From Bacilli bacterium (GTDB taxonomy: Bacteria > Bacillota_I > Bacilli_A > RF39 > UBA660), in contig JAFXZI010000003.1 in NCBI GenBank assembly GCA_017541325.1, positions 92,191-156,190 on the forward strand: a stretch of DNA of 64,000 nucleotides. Direction: 5' to 3'. Positions 54,672 to 62,672 of this stretch are shown here, piece after piece. Positions within the stretch are counted from its first letter, which is position 1; every line of letters starts with the position of its first letter. The notes beneath the pieces are model-generated. The model searched no databases and had not been told where the DNA came from. It saw only the letters and a list, made by a program, of their open reading frames with translations. The translations under genes were made by a program, and so were the position numbers.

Positions 54672-55856
54672 TTATTCATCAGCTAAATTATCGAAGTATC
54701 CTTGAATAAATACTACAGGAGTACCTTTGTCTCCAGAACCACTAGTTAAATCACATAAAGAACCAATTAAATCTGTATATCTTCTTGGAGTAGTTCCTTG
54801 AGTAATCATTTGTCCTTTTAATTCTTTAGCTTTATTTCTTATTTCTTCACGCATTGCACGTTCTAGATCATCTCCTGATACATCAGCTAGTTTATTATCT
54901 GATACAAATTTAAGTTTAATTTCATTTGGTGTTCCTTCTAATCCACTAGTATAAGCAGGAGATACAACAGGATCTGCTAGTTCCCATATTTTTCCTACTG
55001 GATCTTTAAATGCTCCATCTCCATATACCATTACTTCAATTGTTTTACCAGTTGCATCTTTTAATTTCTTTTGAATATTTTCAACTAATGTTTGTCCAGT
55101 TCGTGGGAATAATTTTAATCTTTCTTCTGTAGATTTATTAGATCCTAGAAGTCCATATTTTTCATTATATCCAGAACCATTAATAGAAGAAGTCATTATC
55201 TCATACATTCCATATACATGAGCTCCCATTTCTTCTAATCTTTTCTTAGTTTTAAATCTAGTATGAATATCACAATTAATTACATCTTTAGTATAATTTA
55301 ATATTTCAGTTGGATCATTTGAAAGAATGAACTCTGCTTCACAATTTTCACTTTCTATTAATTCTTTGTAAAACTTAATCATATTAATACCAGTAAATGG
55401 ATGAACAAATGTACCAAAGTTTTTCATATATTCATCTTCAGTAATTACACTACCTAAATCAAAACTACTTTTTTCAAATTGTTCTTCATCTAATATTCCA
55501 TTTCCTACTTCATCACTTGGAAATGATAGTAGCATAGTTATTTTATCCATACTTCTTGCAAAAGATTTTAAGATAATTGAAAATCTATTTCTACTTAGTA
55601 TTGGAAAAACTAATCCTAAATGTCTACTGTCAAATTTAGAATGAATATCTTCTACTATTTGATCTACTGTAACATAATTACCTTCTGAAATACCTACTAC
55701 CGCTTCTGTAATCGCTACTATATCTCTATCTCTAAATTCAAAATTTTCTTCTTTACTTGCCTCTATTAAAGAATTTACTACTATATCTTCTAGGTTAGCA
55801 TTTTCTCTAATAATAGGAGTTCTTATACCCCTAACTACTGTTCCTACTTTTCTCAT
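54672..55856 (-). CDS. Coenzyme F420-0:L-glutamate ligase-like protein
   Basis: A 394-residue protein with the CofE/FbiB-type ligase fold: IRTPIIRENANLEDIVVNSL, VAITEAVVGISEGNYV and HPFTGINMIKFYKELIE resemble the F420_ligase domain; the C-terminal half (VYGDGAFKDPVGKIWELADP) supplies additional conserved Asp and Gly. The same family occurs in many Firmicutes that lack F420. With no other F420 gene visible, the substrate is unknown; a gamma-glutamyl or amide ligation is the conservative guess. GAGGTATA precedes the start. Confidence 0.75.
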   Translation of the reverse strand: MRKVGTVVRGIRTPIIRENANLEDIVVNSLIEASKEENFEFRDRDIVAITEAVVGISEGNYVTVDQIVEDIHSKFDSRHLGLVFPILSRNRFSIILKSFARSMDKITMLLSFPSDEVGNGILDEEQFEKSSFDLGSVITEDEYMKNFGTFVHPFTGINMIKFYKELIESENCEAEFILSNDPTEILNYTKDVINCDIHTRFKTKKRLEEMGAHVYGMYEIMTSSINGSGYNEKYGLLGSNKSTEERLKLFPRTGQTLVENIQKKLKDATGKTIEVMVYGDGAFKDPVGKIWELADPVVSPAYTSGLEGTPNEIKLKFVSDNKLADVSGDDLERAMREEIRNKAKELKGQMITQGTTPRRYTDLIGSLCDLTSGSGDKGTPVVFIQGYFDNLADE

Positions 55857-55958
55857 ATATACCTCCTAATTTTATTTTATCATAATTTTATATAAAAAAG
55901 TAATGACATCTAATTGGACTTTATTATTTGATTTTGATATAATATCTTTGGTGATTTT

Positions 55959-56741
55959 ATGAGAAAGTTTTTTCATAATATTAGAAAATATAACAAATAT
56001 GCAATTAGATCAGCTAAAGCCGAACTTAAAAGTGAAGTTGCCGATTCTTATTTAAACTGGTTATGGTGGATTATTGAACCATTCTGTTTTATGCTTATTT
56101 ATACCTTTATATTTGGTGTTGTATTTAAAAATAATGAATTATATTTTGCATCTTTTGTAATGGTAGGACAAGCAGCATGGCAATTCTTTGAAAGAATGCT
56201 TACTGGAAGTGTTAACTTAATTTTAAATAATAGGGACTTAGTTACAAAAGTATATGTTCCTAAATATATACTTCTATATTCTAAATCTCTTACATATTTA
56301 TTTAAGATGTTTATTTCATTAGGTTTAGCATTTGGATTAATGCTATTCCAACATGTACCACTTTCATGGCATATAATATTTGCAATTCCTGTATTAATGA
56401 TTTTATATTTAGTATCATTTGGTATTGGTTTATTATTAATGCACTTTGGAGTTACTTTAAACGACTTAGCTAATTTAACAAATATTGCATTAAAGATGTT
56501 ATTCTATTTATCAGGTGTATTCTTTAATATTAGAAAAAGATTAAAAGGTACTGTAGGTTATTTTATATTAAGACTTAATCCAGCAGCTTTTTTAATGGAT
56601 GAACTTAGAAAAGCACTTATATATGCTGATATGCCTAATTTTAAATGGTTGTTATTATGGACTGTTGCAGGTGCATTATTAACTGCTTTAGGTATTAGAG
56701 TAATTCATAAAAATGAAAACAGTTATGCGAAGGTGATCTAA
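55959..56741 (+). CDS. ABC transporter permease, TagG/Wzm-type
   Basis: A 260-residue permease of the ABC-2 (Wzm/TagG) family, exporting polysaccharide or teichoic acid on a lipid carrier. Six spans are predicted; SYLNWLWWIIEPFCFMLIYT and FGVVFKNNELYFASFVMVGQ match the first helices, LTKV-like RDLVTKVYVPKYILLYSKS the interface loop. GGTGATTTT precedes the ATG. It overlaps the ATPase gene by 1 nt (TAATG). Confidence 0.92.
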   Translation: MRKFFHNIRKYNKYAIRSAKAELKSEVADSYLNWLWWIIEPFCFMLIYTFIFGVVFKNNELYFASFVMVGQAAWQFFERMLTGSVNLILNNRDLVTKVYVPKYILLYSKSLTYLFKMFISLGLAFGLMLFQHVPLSWHIIFAIPVLMILYLVSFGIGLLLMHFGVTLNDLANLTNIALKMLFYLSGVFFNIRKRLKGTVGYFILRLNPAAFLMDELRKALIYADMPNFKWLLLWTVAGALLTALGIRVIHKNENSYAKVI

Positions 56742-57496
56742 TGAAAAAGAAAAATGAAAAAGCTCCTAAAAAGATAGCGATTACTGTTAGTAATTTACAT
56801 GTTACTTATAGAGGACTTAAAAAGACTTCTATTAGAGCTTCATGGAAACATTTTGGAGATAAAATTGAAAAATTTGAAGCTTTAAAAGGTATTTCTTTTG
56901 AAGTAGAAGAAGGAAAAATACTTGGTATTATTGGTAAGAATGGTTCTGGAAAATCTACAATGTTAAGAGCAATAGCTGGAATATTCTCACCAGATAAAGG
57001 TAAAATTAATCTACATGGTAATACAATTTCTCTTCTTTCTATAGGTGTTGGTTTTAACAAAAAATTAACAGGAAAAGAAAATATTTACTTATCAGGAATG
57101 CTTTTAGGATTTAGTGAAGAGGAAATAAAATCTAAAGAAAAAGCTATTATAGAGTTTGCTGATATTGGAGATTTTATAAATAAACCAGTAAAAACTTATT
57201 CTAGTGGAATGTATTCAAAACTAGCTTTTGCTATAACTGCAATTCTTGAAACTGACATTATGTTAATAGATGAAGTCTTATCTGTTGGAGATCAAACGTT
57301 CAAGAGTAAGAGTTATAACAAGATGAAAGAATTAATATCAGATGATAAGAGAACTGTTATAATTGTTTCACATAATTTGGATACAATAAAAAATCTATGT
57401 GATGAAATATTGTGGATAAATGATGGAGAACAAGTAATGAAAGGTAGTGCTGATGAAGTTCTTCCAAAATATGAAGAATTTATGAAAACTTTATAA
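56741..57496 (+). CDS. ABC transporter ATPase, TagH/Wzt-type
   Basis: A 251-residue ATPase. Walker A GIIGKNGSGKSTMLRAIAG (~64-82), signature YSSGMYSKLAF, Walker B DIMLIDEVLSVGD and the switch His in VSHNLD. It lacks a C-terminal carbohydrate-binding domain, so it resembles TagH cores or domain-less Wzt. With the permease it would form the exporter; the LCP enzyme at 29859 could attach the product. Coupled by TAATG overlap. Confidence 0.94.
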   Translation: MKKKNEKAPKKIAITVSNLHVTYRGLKKTSIRASWKHFGDKIEKFEALKGISFEVEEGKILGIIGKNGSGKSTMLRAIAGIFSPDKGKINLHGNTISLLSIGVGFNKKLTGKENIYLSGMLLGFSEEEIKSKEKAIIEFADIGDFINKPVKTYSSGMYSKLAFAITAILETDIMLIDEVLSVGDQTFKSKSYNKMKELISDDKRTVIIVSHNLDTIKNLCDEILWINDGEQVMKGSADEVLPKYEEFMKTL

Positions 57497-57521
57497 AATA
57501 CATAGTAATATGTATTTTTTT
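57496..57521 (+). terminator. Exporter operon terminator
   Basis: AAATACATA-GTAA-TATGTATTT followed by T, at the end of the ATPase gene. Confidence 0.8.
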
Positions 57522-57591
57522 ATTTCTGTCCTTTTTAATTGAAAAAGGATAATAAAAATGTTATCATAGAGAAGAATAGAGGGTGATTATA

Positions 57592-58110
57592 GTGGGTATA
57601 GTTATTAACTTCTTAGAATATGGTGTAAGAGGAATTTGGTTCTTTCTTTGGTTCCTAATTTTTATGATTCTTGCATTTGCATGTTTAGGAGTTATTGGAA
57701 ATAAACAAGCTAAGAAAAAACAAGCAGATTTATTAGAGAAAAGAAAAAAACTAGCAGAAGAAGAACAAGCTAAGGCTAAAGCTCAAATGGAGAAAAATGC
57801 TCAATTTGGTGGAATAGATACTACACTTGATCCTACTCTTCAAAAAAATGAAGAAACAAAAAAAGAGGTTGCCCCAGTACCAGCTGCTGCAACACCTGCA
57901 CCAGTAGATAATACAAAACCAATTGTTGAAGAAAATAAAGAAGAGGTAAAAGAAGAAGTACCTGCTGTACTTGACCTTGATGCAGTATCAACTGATGCGA
58001 CTGATAAACCAGTAGATAATACTGCACCAATAGTTGAAGAAAACAAAGAAGAAGTAAAAGAAGAAGTTCCAGCTGTTTTAGTTATTAACGAAGACGGAAC
58101 ATCTGGATAA
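57592..58110 (+). CDS. Hypothetical membrane protein with Glu/Pro repeats
   Basis: A 172-residue protein. Span at ~5-32 (NFLEYGVRGIWFFLWFLIFM), then a charged Lys/Glu helix, then two copies of PVDNTxPIVEENKEEVKEEV followed by PAVL. At the DNA level the copies lie at 57901-57972 and 58009-58080. GTG 57592 is chosen because GGGTGAT lies 5 nt upstream. The topology suggests a membrane-anchored acidic tail; function unknown. It precedes cdaA by 54 nt. Confidence 0.7.
   Translation: MGIVINFLEYGVRGIWFFLWFLIFMILAFACLGVIGNKQAKKKQADLLEKRKKLAEEEQAKAKAQMEKNAQFGGIDTTLDPTLQKNEETKKEVAPVPAAATPAPVDNTKPIVEENKEEVKEEVPAVLDLDAVSTDATDKPVDNTAPIVEENKEEVKEEVPAVLVINEDGTSG
57901..58080 (+). repeat. 72-nt tandem-like direct repeat
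   Basis: Two 72-nt copies (57901-57972 and 58009-58080), offset 108 nt, encode the PVDNTxPIVEENKEEVKEEV PAVL unit. They differ at scattered, mostly silent positions, so the copying is not very recent. Confidence 0.8.
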
Positions 58111-58164
58111 CTTTACTATAACAATAGATTTTTATATAATAAGTAAGCACAAACGGAGGTTAAT

Positions 58165-58992
58165 ATGAATATTTCTATAGATTTAATATTTACTATTTTA
58201 AATAAAACAATAGATATATTACTAGTATGGTTAATATTTTATTACATATTGAAATTAATAAAAGATAATGTAAAATTAACTCTTATTTTTAAAGGAGTTT
58301 TAATATTAGTAGTACTTGAAATAGTATCTAGTGTATTCCATTTTAGAACAATTGGAATGTTACTAGAATATATAATTATGTGGGGACCACTTGCCCTAAT
58401 TGTTATCTTTCAACCAGAGATTAGAACTGCTCTTGAGCAACTAGGAAGAAGTCAATTACTTGGTCGTCATAAAGTATTATCAGTTGATGAAAGAGAACGT
58501 CTTGTATATGAAATCGTTACTGCAATGGATCAACTTAGAAAATCAAGAATCGGAGCTTTAATTGTAATTGAAAGAGATGTTAGTTTATCTGATTATATAG
58601 AAAAAGCAAAGAAAGTTTATGCTGATATAACATCTGATTTGTTAGTATCAATTTTCTTCCCAAATAACCCATTACATGATGGTGGAGTTATTATTCAAGG
58701 AGATAGAATTAGTTGTGCTGGGGCTGTATTTCCAACAAGTGGAAATGTTAAAAATAATAAACATTTAGGAACAAGACATAGGGCTGGTCTTGGAATAAGT
58801 GAAGAGACAGATGCAATTGTATTAATTGTTTCTGAAGAAACTGGTCGTTTATCAGTATGTTTAAAAGGAGAATTATTCTATAACTTATCAATAGATGATG
58901 TTAGAATGACTCTTATAGATGAATTAAGACCAAAACAAGAAAATGATTTTGAAGAATTAGATGAGGAAGAGATTTATGAAGAAAACAAATAA
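58165..58992 (+). CDS. cdaA: Diadenylate cyclase CdaA
   Basis: A 275-residue cyclic di-AMP synthase. Three N-terminal spans (~10-95) precede the DisA_N domain with HDGGVIIQGDRI (DGA/DGG motif, ~170-181) and GTRHRAGLGISEETDA (RHR, ~200-215), the catalytic residues. c-di-AMP controls potassium and osmolyte balance and wall homeostasis. GGAGG precedes the ATG. It overlaps cdaR by 17 nt. The glmM gene that usually follows cdaR is not here. Confidence 0.95.
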   Translation: MNISIDLIFTILNKTIDILLVWLIFYYILKLIKDNVKLTLIFKGVLILVVLEIVSSVFHFRTIGMLLEYIIMWGPLALIVIFQPEIRTALEQLGRSQLLGRHKVLSVDERERLVYEIVTAMDQLRKSRIGALIVIERDVSLSDYIEKAKKVYADITSDLLVSIFFPNNPLHDGGVIIQGDRISCAGAVFPTSGNVKNNKHLGTRHRAGLGISEETDAIVLIVSEETGRLSVCLKGELFYNLSIDDVRMTLIDELRPKQENDFEELDEEEIYEENK

Positions 58993-60325
58993 GAAAAAGA
59001 ATATATTTAGCCCAATAGTAAATTTCTTTGATAAGTATTTAATAAGTCCTATAACAAAACTAATTTTATATATTACAGATTATTTTAAAAATAATAATAA
59101 AGGTATTGAAAGGATCTTAAATAATAGACAAGCATTAATTATTATTTCATTAGTATTTGCCCTTCTTACATTCTATGTAATAGACCAAAAGGGTGTATCT
59201 ATTGTTGATGATAATGCTGAAATATTATACGGAATTCCAGTAAGTGCAGTTTATAATGAAGAAGCTTATGTTATTGAAGGACTTCCTGAAACTGTAGATG
59301 TTACTTTAATTGGTAAAAAGTGGAATGTTTATTTAGCTAAACAATATCCAGCTGATGAAATATCAGTAGATTTATCGGATTTAACACCAGGAACACATAA
59401 AGTAAATCTTAATTATAAACAAAATGTATCATCTGTTAACTATAAAGTTGATCCATCTTCTGTAACAGTTGTTGTTTATAAGAAAATGTCATCTTCTCGT
59501 GAAGTTACTGCAGATGTAATACATAAAGATAATTTAGATAAAAAATTAAATGTTGATAGTATTACTCTTAATAAAGATAAAGTAACTATTAAAGGAGCAG
59601 AGTATAAACTTAATGAAGTAGCATCAGTTAAAGCTCTTATTGATATAGATCATTTAACTAATCAAAAAGAAGGTACTCAAGTACTTAAAGATATTCCATT
59701 AATTGCTTATGATAAAAATGGAGAGATAGTTGATGTTGAAATAGTTCCTGAATCTTTAGAAGCAGAAATAGTTATTTCATCACCAAGTAAAGTAGTACCA
59801 ATTAATATAGAAACAGAAGGAAAACTTCAAGATATAGCAATTTCTTCATTAACTCCAAGCGTTAACGAAGTAACACTATATGGCTCTCAAGAAGCGTTAG
59901 ATAAGATTGATTATCTTCCTGTTAAGATTGATATTTCAGGAATTACAGATAATAAGAACTATACAGTTAACTTAACTAATCCAACTGGAATAAGAGAGAT
60001 CAGTGTTAAAACTATTACAGTAAAAGTATCAGTAGATGCAATCGCTACAACTGAAGTTGATAATGTTAAAATAAATATTACTAATCTTGCAAAAGGATAT
60101 ACTGCACAAGCTGCAAACTCAGAGTCTTCTGCGATAACAGTTATTGTTCAAGGAAGTAAAACAGTTATTGATAAACTTGATAAGTCAACAATTAATGCAA
60201 CTGTAGACTTACAAGGACTTGGTGTTGGTGAACACGAAGTTGAAGTAACAGTAAATGGGGCTGACAGCAAGTTATCATATACTCCTCGTGTTAAGAAAGT
60301 AAAAGTAATAATATCTAAAAAATAA
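58976..60325 (+). CDS. cdaR: CdaR (YbbR-domain regulator of CdaA)
   Basis: A 449-residue protein: cytoplasmic basic start, one span (ALIIISLVFALLTFYVI, ~47-63) and about four YbbR beta repeats outside the membrane (GIPVSAVYNEEAYVIEGLPE, VIVYKKMSSSREVTADVIHK, VVPINIETEGKLQDIAISSL, VDNVKINITNLAKGYTAQAA). CdaR regulates CdaA. ATG 58976 is preceded by GAGGAAGAG within cdaA. A terminator follows. Confidence 0.92.
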   Translation: MKKTNKKKNIFSPIVNFFDKYLISPITKLILYITDYFKNNNKGIERILNNRQALIIISLVFALLTFYVIDQKGVSIVDDNAEILYGIPVSAVYNEEAYVIEGLPETVDVTLIGKKWNVYLAKQYPADEISVDLSDLTPGTHKVNLNYKQNVSSVNYKVDPSSVTVVVYKKMSSSREVTADVIHKDNLDKKLNVDSITLNKDKVTIKGAEYKLNEVASVKALIDIDHLTNQKEGTQVLKDIPLIAYDKNGEIVDVEIVPESLEAEIVISSPSKVVPINIETEGKLQDIAISSLTPSVNEVTLYGSQEALDKIDYLPVKIDISGITDNKNYTVNLTNPTGIREISVKTITVKVSVDAIATTEVDNVKINITNLAKGYTAQAANSESSAITVIVQGSKTVIDKLDKSTINATVDLQGLGVGEHEVEVTVNGADSKLSYTPRVKKVKVIISKK

Positions 60326-60328
60326 TTA

Positions 60329-60355
60329 AACAAGCCATAACGGCTTGTTTTTTTT
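60329..60355 (+). terminator. cdaAR terminator
   Basis: AACAAGCC-ATAAC-GGCTTGTT followed by T. Confidence 0.88.
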
Positions 60356-60413
60356 ATATTTTTCTTTATTTTTATAATTTAAATTGATATAATTTATTTG
60401 GGTGATGATGTTT

Positions 60414-61127
60414 ATGGCAAAAAAGGTTGAAGAGAAAAAGACCGTAAAGAAAACAACAAAGAAGACAACTACTAAGAAAAAAGAAGAAGTAGAAAAAGAA
60501 ATTAAAAATAAAGAAATAGATGAAGAAGTCGAATTTGAAGAATTCGATGATGAAGATTTTGAAGAAGTAAAGCCAATGTATAAAGAAAAAAAATCTAAAA
60601 TACCTAGAAGAAAGAAAAAAGAAGATGTTTTAGGTGATTCTTTATTAAAACAAAATGCAGAGATAGTTAATTTTTTTAAGATCTTAGTTGCAGTTATAGT
60701 ATTCATTGGAATATTTTATTTCGTTGTAGCTCTTCTTAGAGGAGAAATTGGTAAAAAAGATGATACTAAAAATGAAGAAGAAGTAACTACTATTCAAAAT
60801 GAAAAGGTTTTAGCATCTTCAGTATTTACTAAAGCTGATAAAGAGTATTATGTTTTATTTATAGATAGTAAAGATAAAAATGTATCAACTTATACAACAA
60901 TGCTTGCTGACTATAAACAAAAAAATACTGGTATTCCAATGTTTTACGTTGATTTAAGCAGTAAGTTTAATAAAGATGTTATATCTGAAGATACTAATAG
61001 TAAAGCTCAAGAATATGATGAATTAAAAGTAACTCATCCTACATTAATACATATTAAAAATGGTAAGAATGTAGATTATTATGAAAATGATGAAGTTACA
61101 GAAGAAATGATTTCATTAAATAAATAA
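60414..61127 (+). CDS. Membrane-anchored thioredoxin-fold-like protein without CXXC
   Basis: A 237-residue protein: a 90-residue Lys/Glu/Asp-rich cytoplasmic segment, one span (FFKILVAVIVFIGIFYFVVALL, ~83-104), then an external region (~130-235) with a thioredoxin-like pattern YYVLFIDSKDKNVSTY, YVDLSSKFN, THPTLIHIKNGKNVDYYEN (PTLIHI as the cis-Pro strand). No cysteine occurs, so it is not a redox enzyme. ATG 60414 is preferred, 7 nt after GGTGAT; in-frame ATGs at 60405 and 60408 are too close to it. Confidence 0.7.
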   Translation: MAKKVEEKKTVKKTTKKTTTKKKEEVEKEIKNKEIDEEVEFEEFDDEDFEEVKPMYKEKKSKIPRRKKKEDVLGDSLLKQNAEIVNFFKILVAVIVFIGIFYFVVALLRGEIGKKDDTKNEEEVTTIQNEKVLASSVFTKADKEYYVLFIDSKDKNVSTYTTMLADYKQKNTGIPMFYVDLSSKFNKDVISEDTNSKAQEYDELKVTHPTLIHIKNGKNVDYYENDEVTEEMISLNK

Positions 61128-61144
61128 CTCCTCTGGAGTTATAT

Positions 61145-61221
61145 GCCTCAATAGCTCAGTTGGTTAGAGCACTTGACTGTTAATCAAGGGGTCCTAGGTT
61201 CAAGTCCCAGTTGAGGCGCCA
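61145..61221 (+). tRNA. tRNA-Asn (anticodon GTT)
   Basis: A 77-nt tRNA: GCCTCAA/TTGAGGC acceptor, anticodon stem CTTGA/TCAAG with loop CTGTTAA giving GTT, T arm CTAGG...CCCAG, G discriminator and encoded CCA ending at 61221. Confidence 0.96.
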
Positions 61222-61232
61222 TTTATGTAAAA

Positions 61233-61262
61233 TAATCATTACGAAAGTAATGATTTTTTTTT
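61233..61262 (+). terminator. tRNA-Asn terminator
   Basis: AATCATTAC-GAAA-GTAATGATT followed by T. Confidence 0.87.
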
Positions 61263-61307
61263 GTAATTATGTTAAACTATTTTTAGTGTATGATAGGAGT
61301 GATTTAG

Positions 61308-62567
61308 ATGACTAATGATAAAAATAAAAAAACAACAAAGACAGTTAATCGTGCAAAAATAAAAAAACCAATTATAAAAAAAGAAGAAATAAAAATAGAT
61401 AAAACTCCAAAAAAAGAAGAACCTGTTACATTTAATTTAATTGAAGTTATTATTATAATGATAATTACTGCAATATTTGGAATTCTTGTTGGAAGTAGTG
61501 TAACATTCTTTAAAACTAATGTCTTAAAAACTAAATCAAATCCTGATAAATTTGATGAATTTATTGAAGTATATGATGAATTAATGGAGAACTACTATGA
61601 GGATTTAAATGGTGATGATTTAATTGAATCTGGTATTAAAGGAATGCTTCATTATTTAGGTGATACTTATTCTGAATACTTTAATGAAGAAGAAACAAAT
61701 TCTTTAATGGAAACTTTAGAAGGTGAATTTACTGGACTTGGAGTAAATATTACTTTAAATGATCAAGACGAAGTATATATTCTTTCTATTATTCCAGATA
61801 GTCCTGCAGAAAGAGCTAAATTCCAAGCAGGAGATGTTTTCCTTGAAGTAGATGGAAAAAAAGTAAAAGGATATACACCTGATGAGTTATCTGTATTAAT
61901 TAGAGGTAAAACAGGATCTAAATGTAAAGTTTTAGTTAGAAGAGGAACTGAAGAAAAAGAAATAACATTTACTAGAGGAACAGTTGAAATTCCATCAGTA
62001 TCATCTGAATTAAGAGATGAAAATGTTGGATATATTGCAATTAGTATTTTTGCAAAAAATACAAGAGAACAATTAGAAAAAGCAATTTATAATCTAAGAT
62101 TACAAGGTGCAAAATACTTTGTTATTGATGTTAGAAATAATGCTGGTGGATTACTTACTAGTGCTGAGGAGATATCATCTTTATTCTTAAATGAAGGAGA
62201 AGTAATATATCAATTAAGTGATCAAAGTGGTATTAAATCAATAAAAGCTACTGAAGATAAAGACTATTCATTAAATATGGCAATACTTATTAATGGAGGT
62301 TCAGCATCAGGTGCAGAAATATTTGCAGCTGCTCTTAATGAAAATTTAAATGTACCTTTAGTAGGAACTAAAACATTTGGTAAAGGTTCTGTTCAAATAA
62401 CTAAAGGATTATCTGATGGAAGTTTAATTAAATATACTATTCAAGAGTGGTTAACACCAAAAGGAAATCACGTAAATAATGTAGGAATTAAACCTACATA
62501 TAACGTAGAATTAACTGGTGAAGGAGATGCTCAATACAAAAAAGCAGTAGAAATAATTAAAAAATAG
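61308..62567 (+). CDS. C-terminal processing peptidase, S41 family (CtpA/CtpB-like)
   Basis: A 419-residue protease: charged cytoplasmic start, one span (LIEVIIIMIITAIFGILVGS, ~44-63), a PDZ domain (~135-215, with FTGLGVNITLND) and the S41 core. Ser334 (GGSASGAEI) and Lys359 (KTFGKGSVQ), with Gln363, form the catalytic set. CtpA/B proteases cleave membrane-associated or secreted substrates in regulatory cascades or wall enzyme maturation. TAGGAGTGAT precedes the ATG. Confidence 0.93.
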   Translation: MTNDKNKKTTKTVNRAKIKKPIIKKEEIKIDKTPKKEEPVTFNLIEVIIIMIITAIFGILVGSSVTFFKTNVLKTKSNPDKFDEFIEVYDELMENYYEDLNGDDLIESGIKGMLHYLGDTYSEYFNEEETNSLMETLEGEFTGLGVNITLNDQDEVYILSIIPDSPAERAKFQAGDVFLEVDGKKVKGYTPDELSVLIRGKTGSKCKVLVRRGTEEKEITFTRGTVEIPSVSSELRDENVGYIAISIFAKNTREQLEKAIYNLRLQGAKYFVIDVRNNAGGLLTSAEEISSLFLNEGEVIYQLSDQSGIKSIKATEDKDYSLNMAILINGGSASGAEIFAAALNENLNVPLVGTKTFGKGSVQITKGLSDGSLIKYTIQEWLTPKGNHVNNVGIKPTYNVELTGEGDAQYKKAVEIIKK

Positions 62568-62588
62568 AAGGAGAAATCCTTCTTTTTA
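62566..62588 (+). terminator. Terminator of the CtpA-like gene
   Basis: AGAAGGA-GAAA-TCCTTCT followed by T, overlapping the stop codon. Confidence 0.8.
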
Positions 62589-62611
62589 TTTTATATAAAT
62601 AGACCATTTGT

Positions 62612-62640
62612 TTGACTTTTTAAAAAAAAAGTGGTATTAT
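62612..62640 (+). promoter_or_regulatory. Promoter of the adhesin gene
   Basis: TTGACT (62612-62617), a 17-bp spacer and TATTAT (62635-62640). Confidence 0.7.
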
Positions 62641-62672
62641 ATACGGCAATAAACAAATTGGGGGGTAAAAGT

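Noticed and set aside
57833-58046. Two Leu/Gln- and Ser-rich minus-strand ORFs
   Set aside because: They are antisense to the Glu/Pro repeat of the gene at 57592 and owe their composition to it.
57901-58080. Possible CRISPR-like repeat
   Set aside because: Only two copies with 36-nt intervening sequence occur, within a single reading frame. The repeat is a protein-coding duplication.
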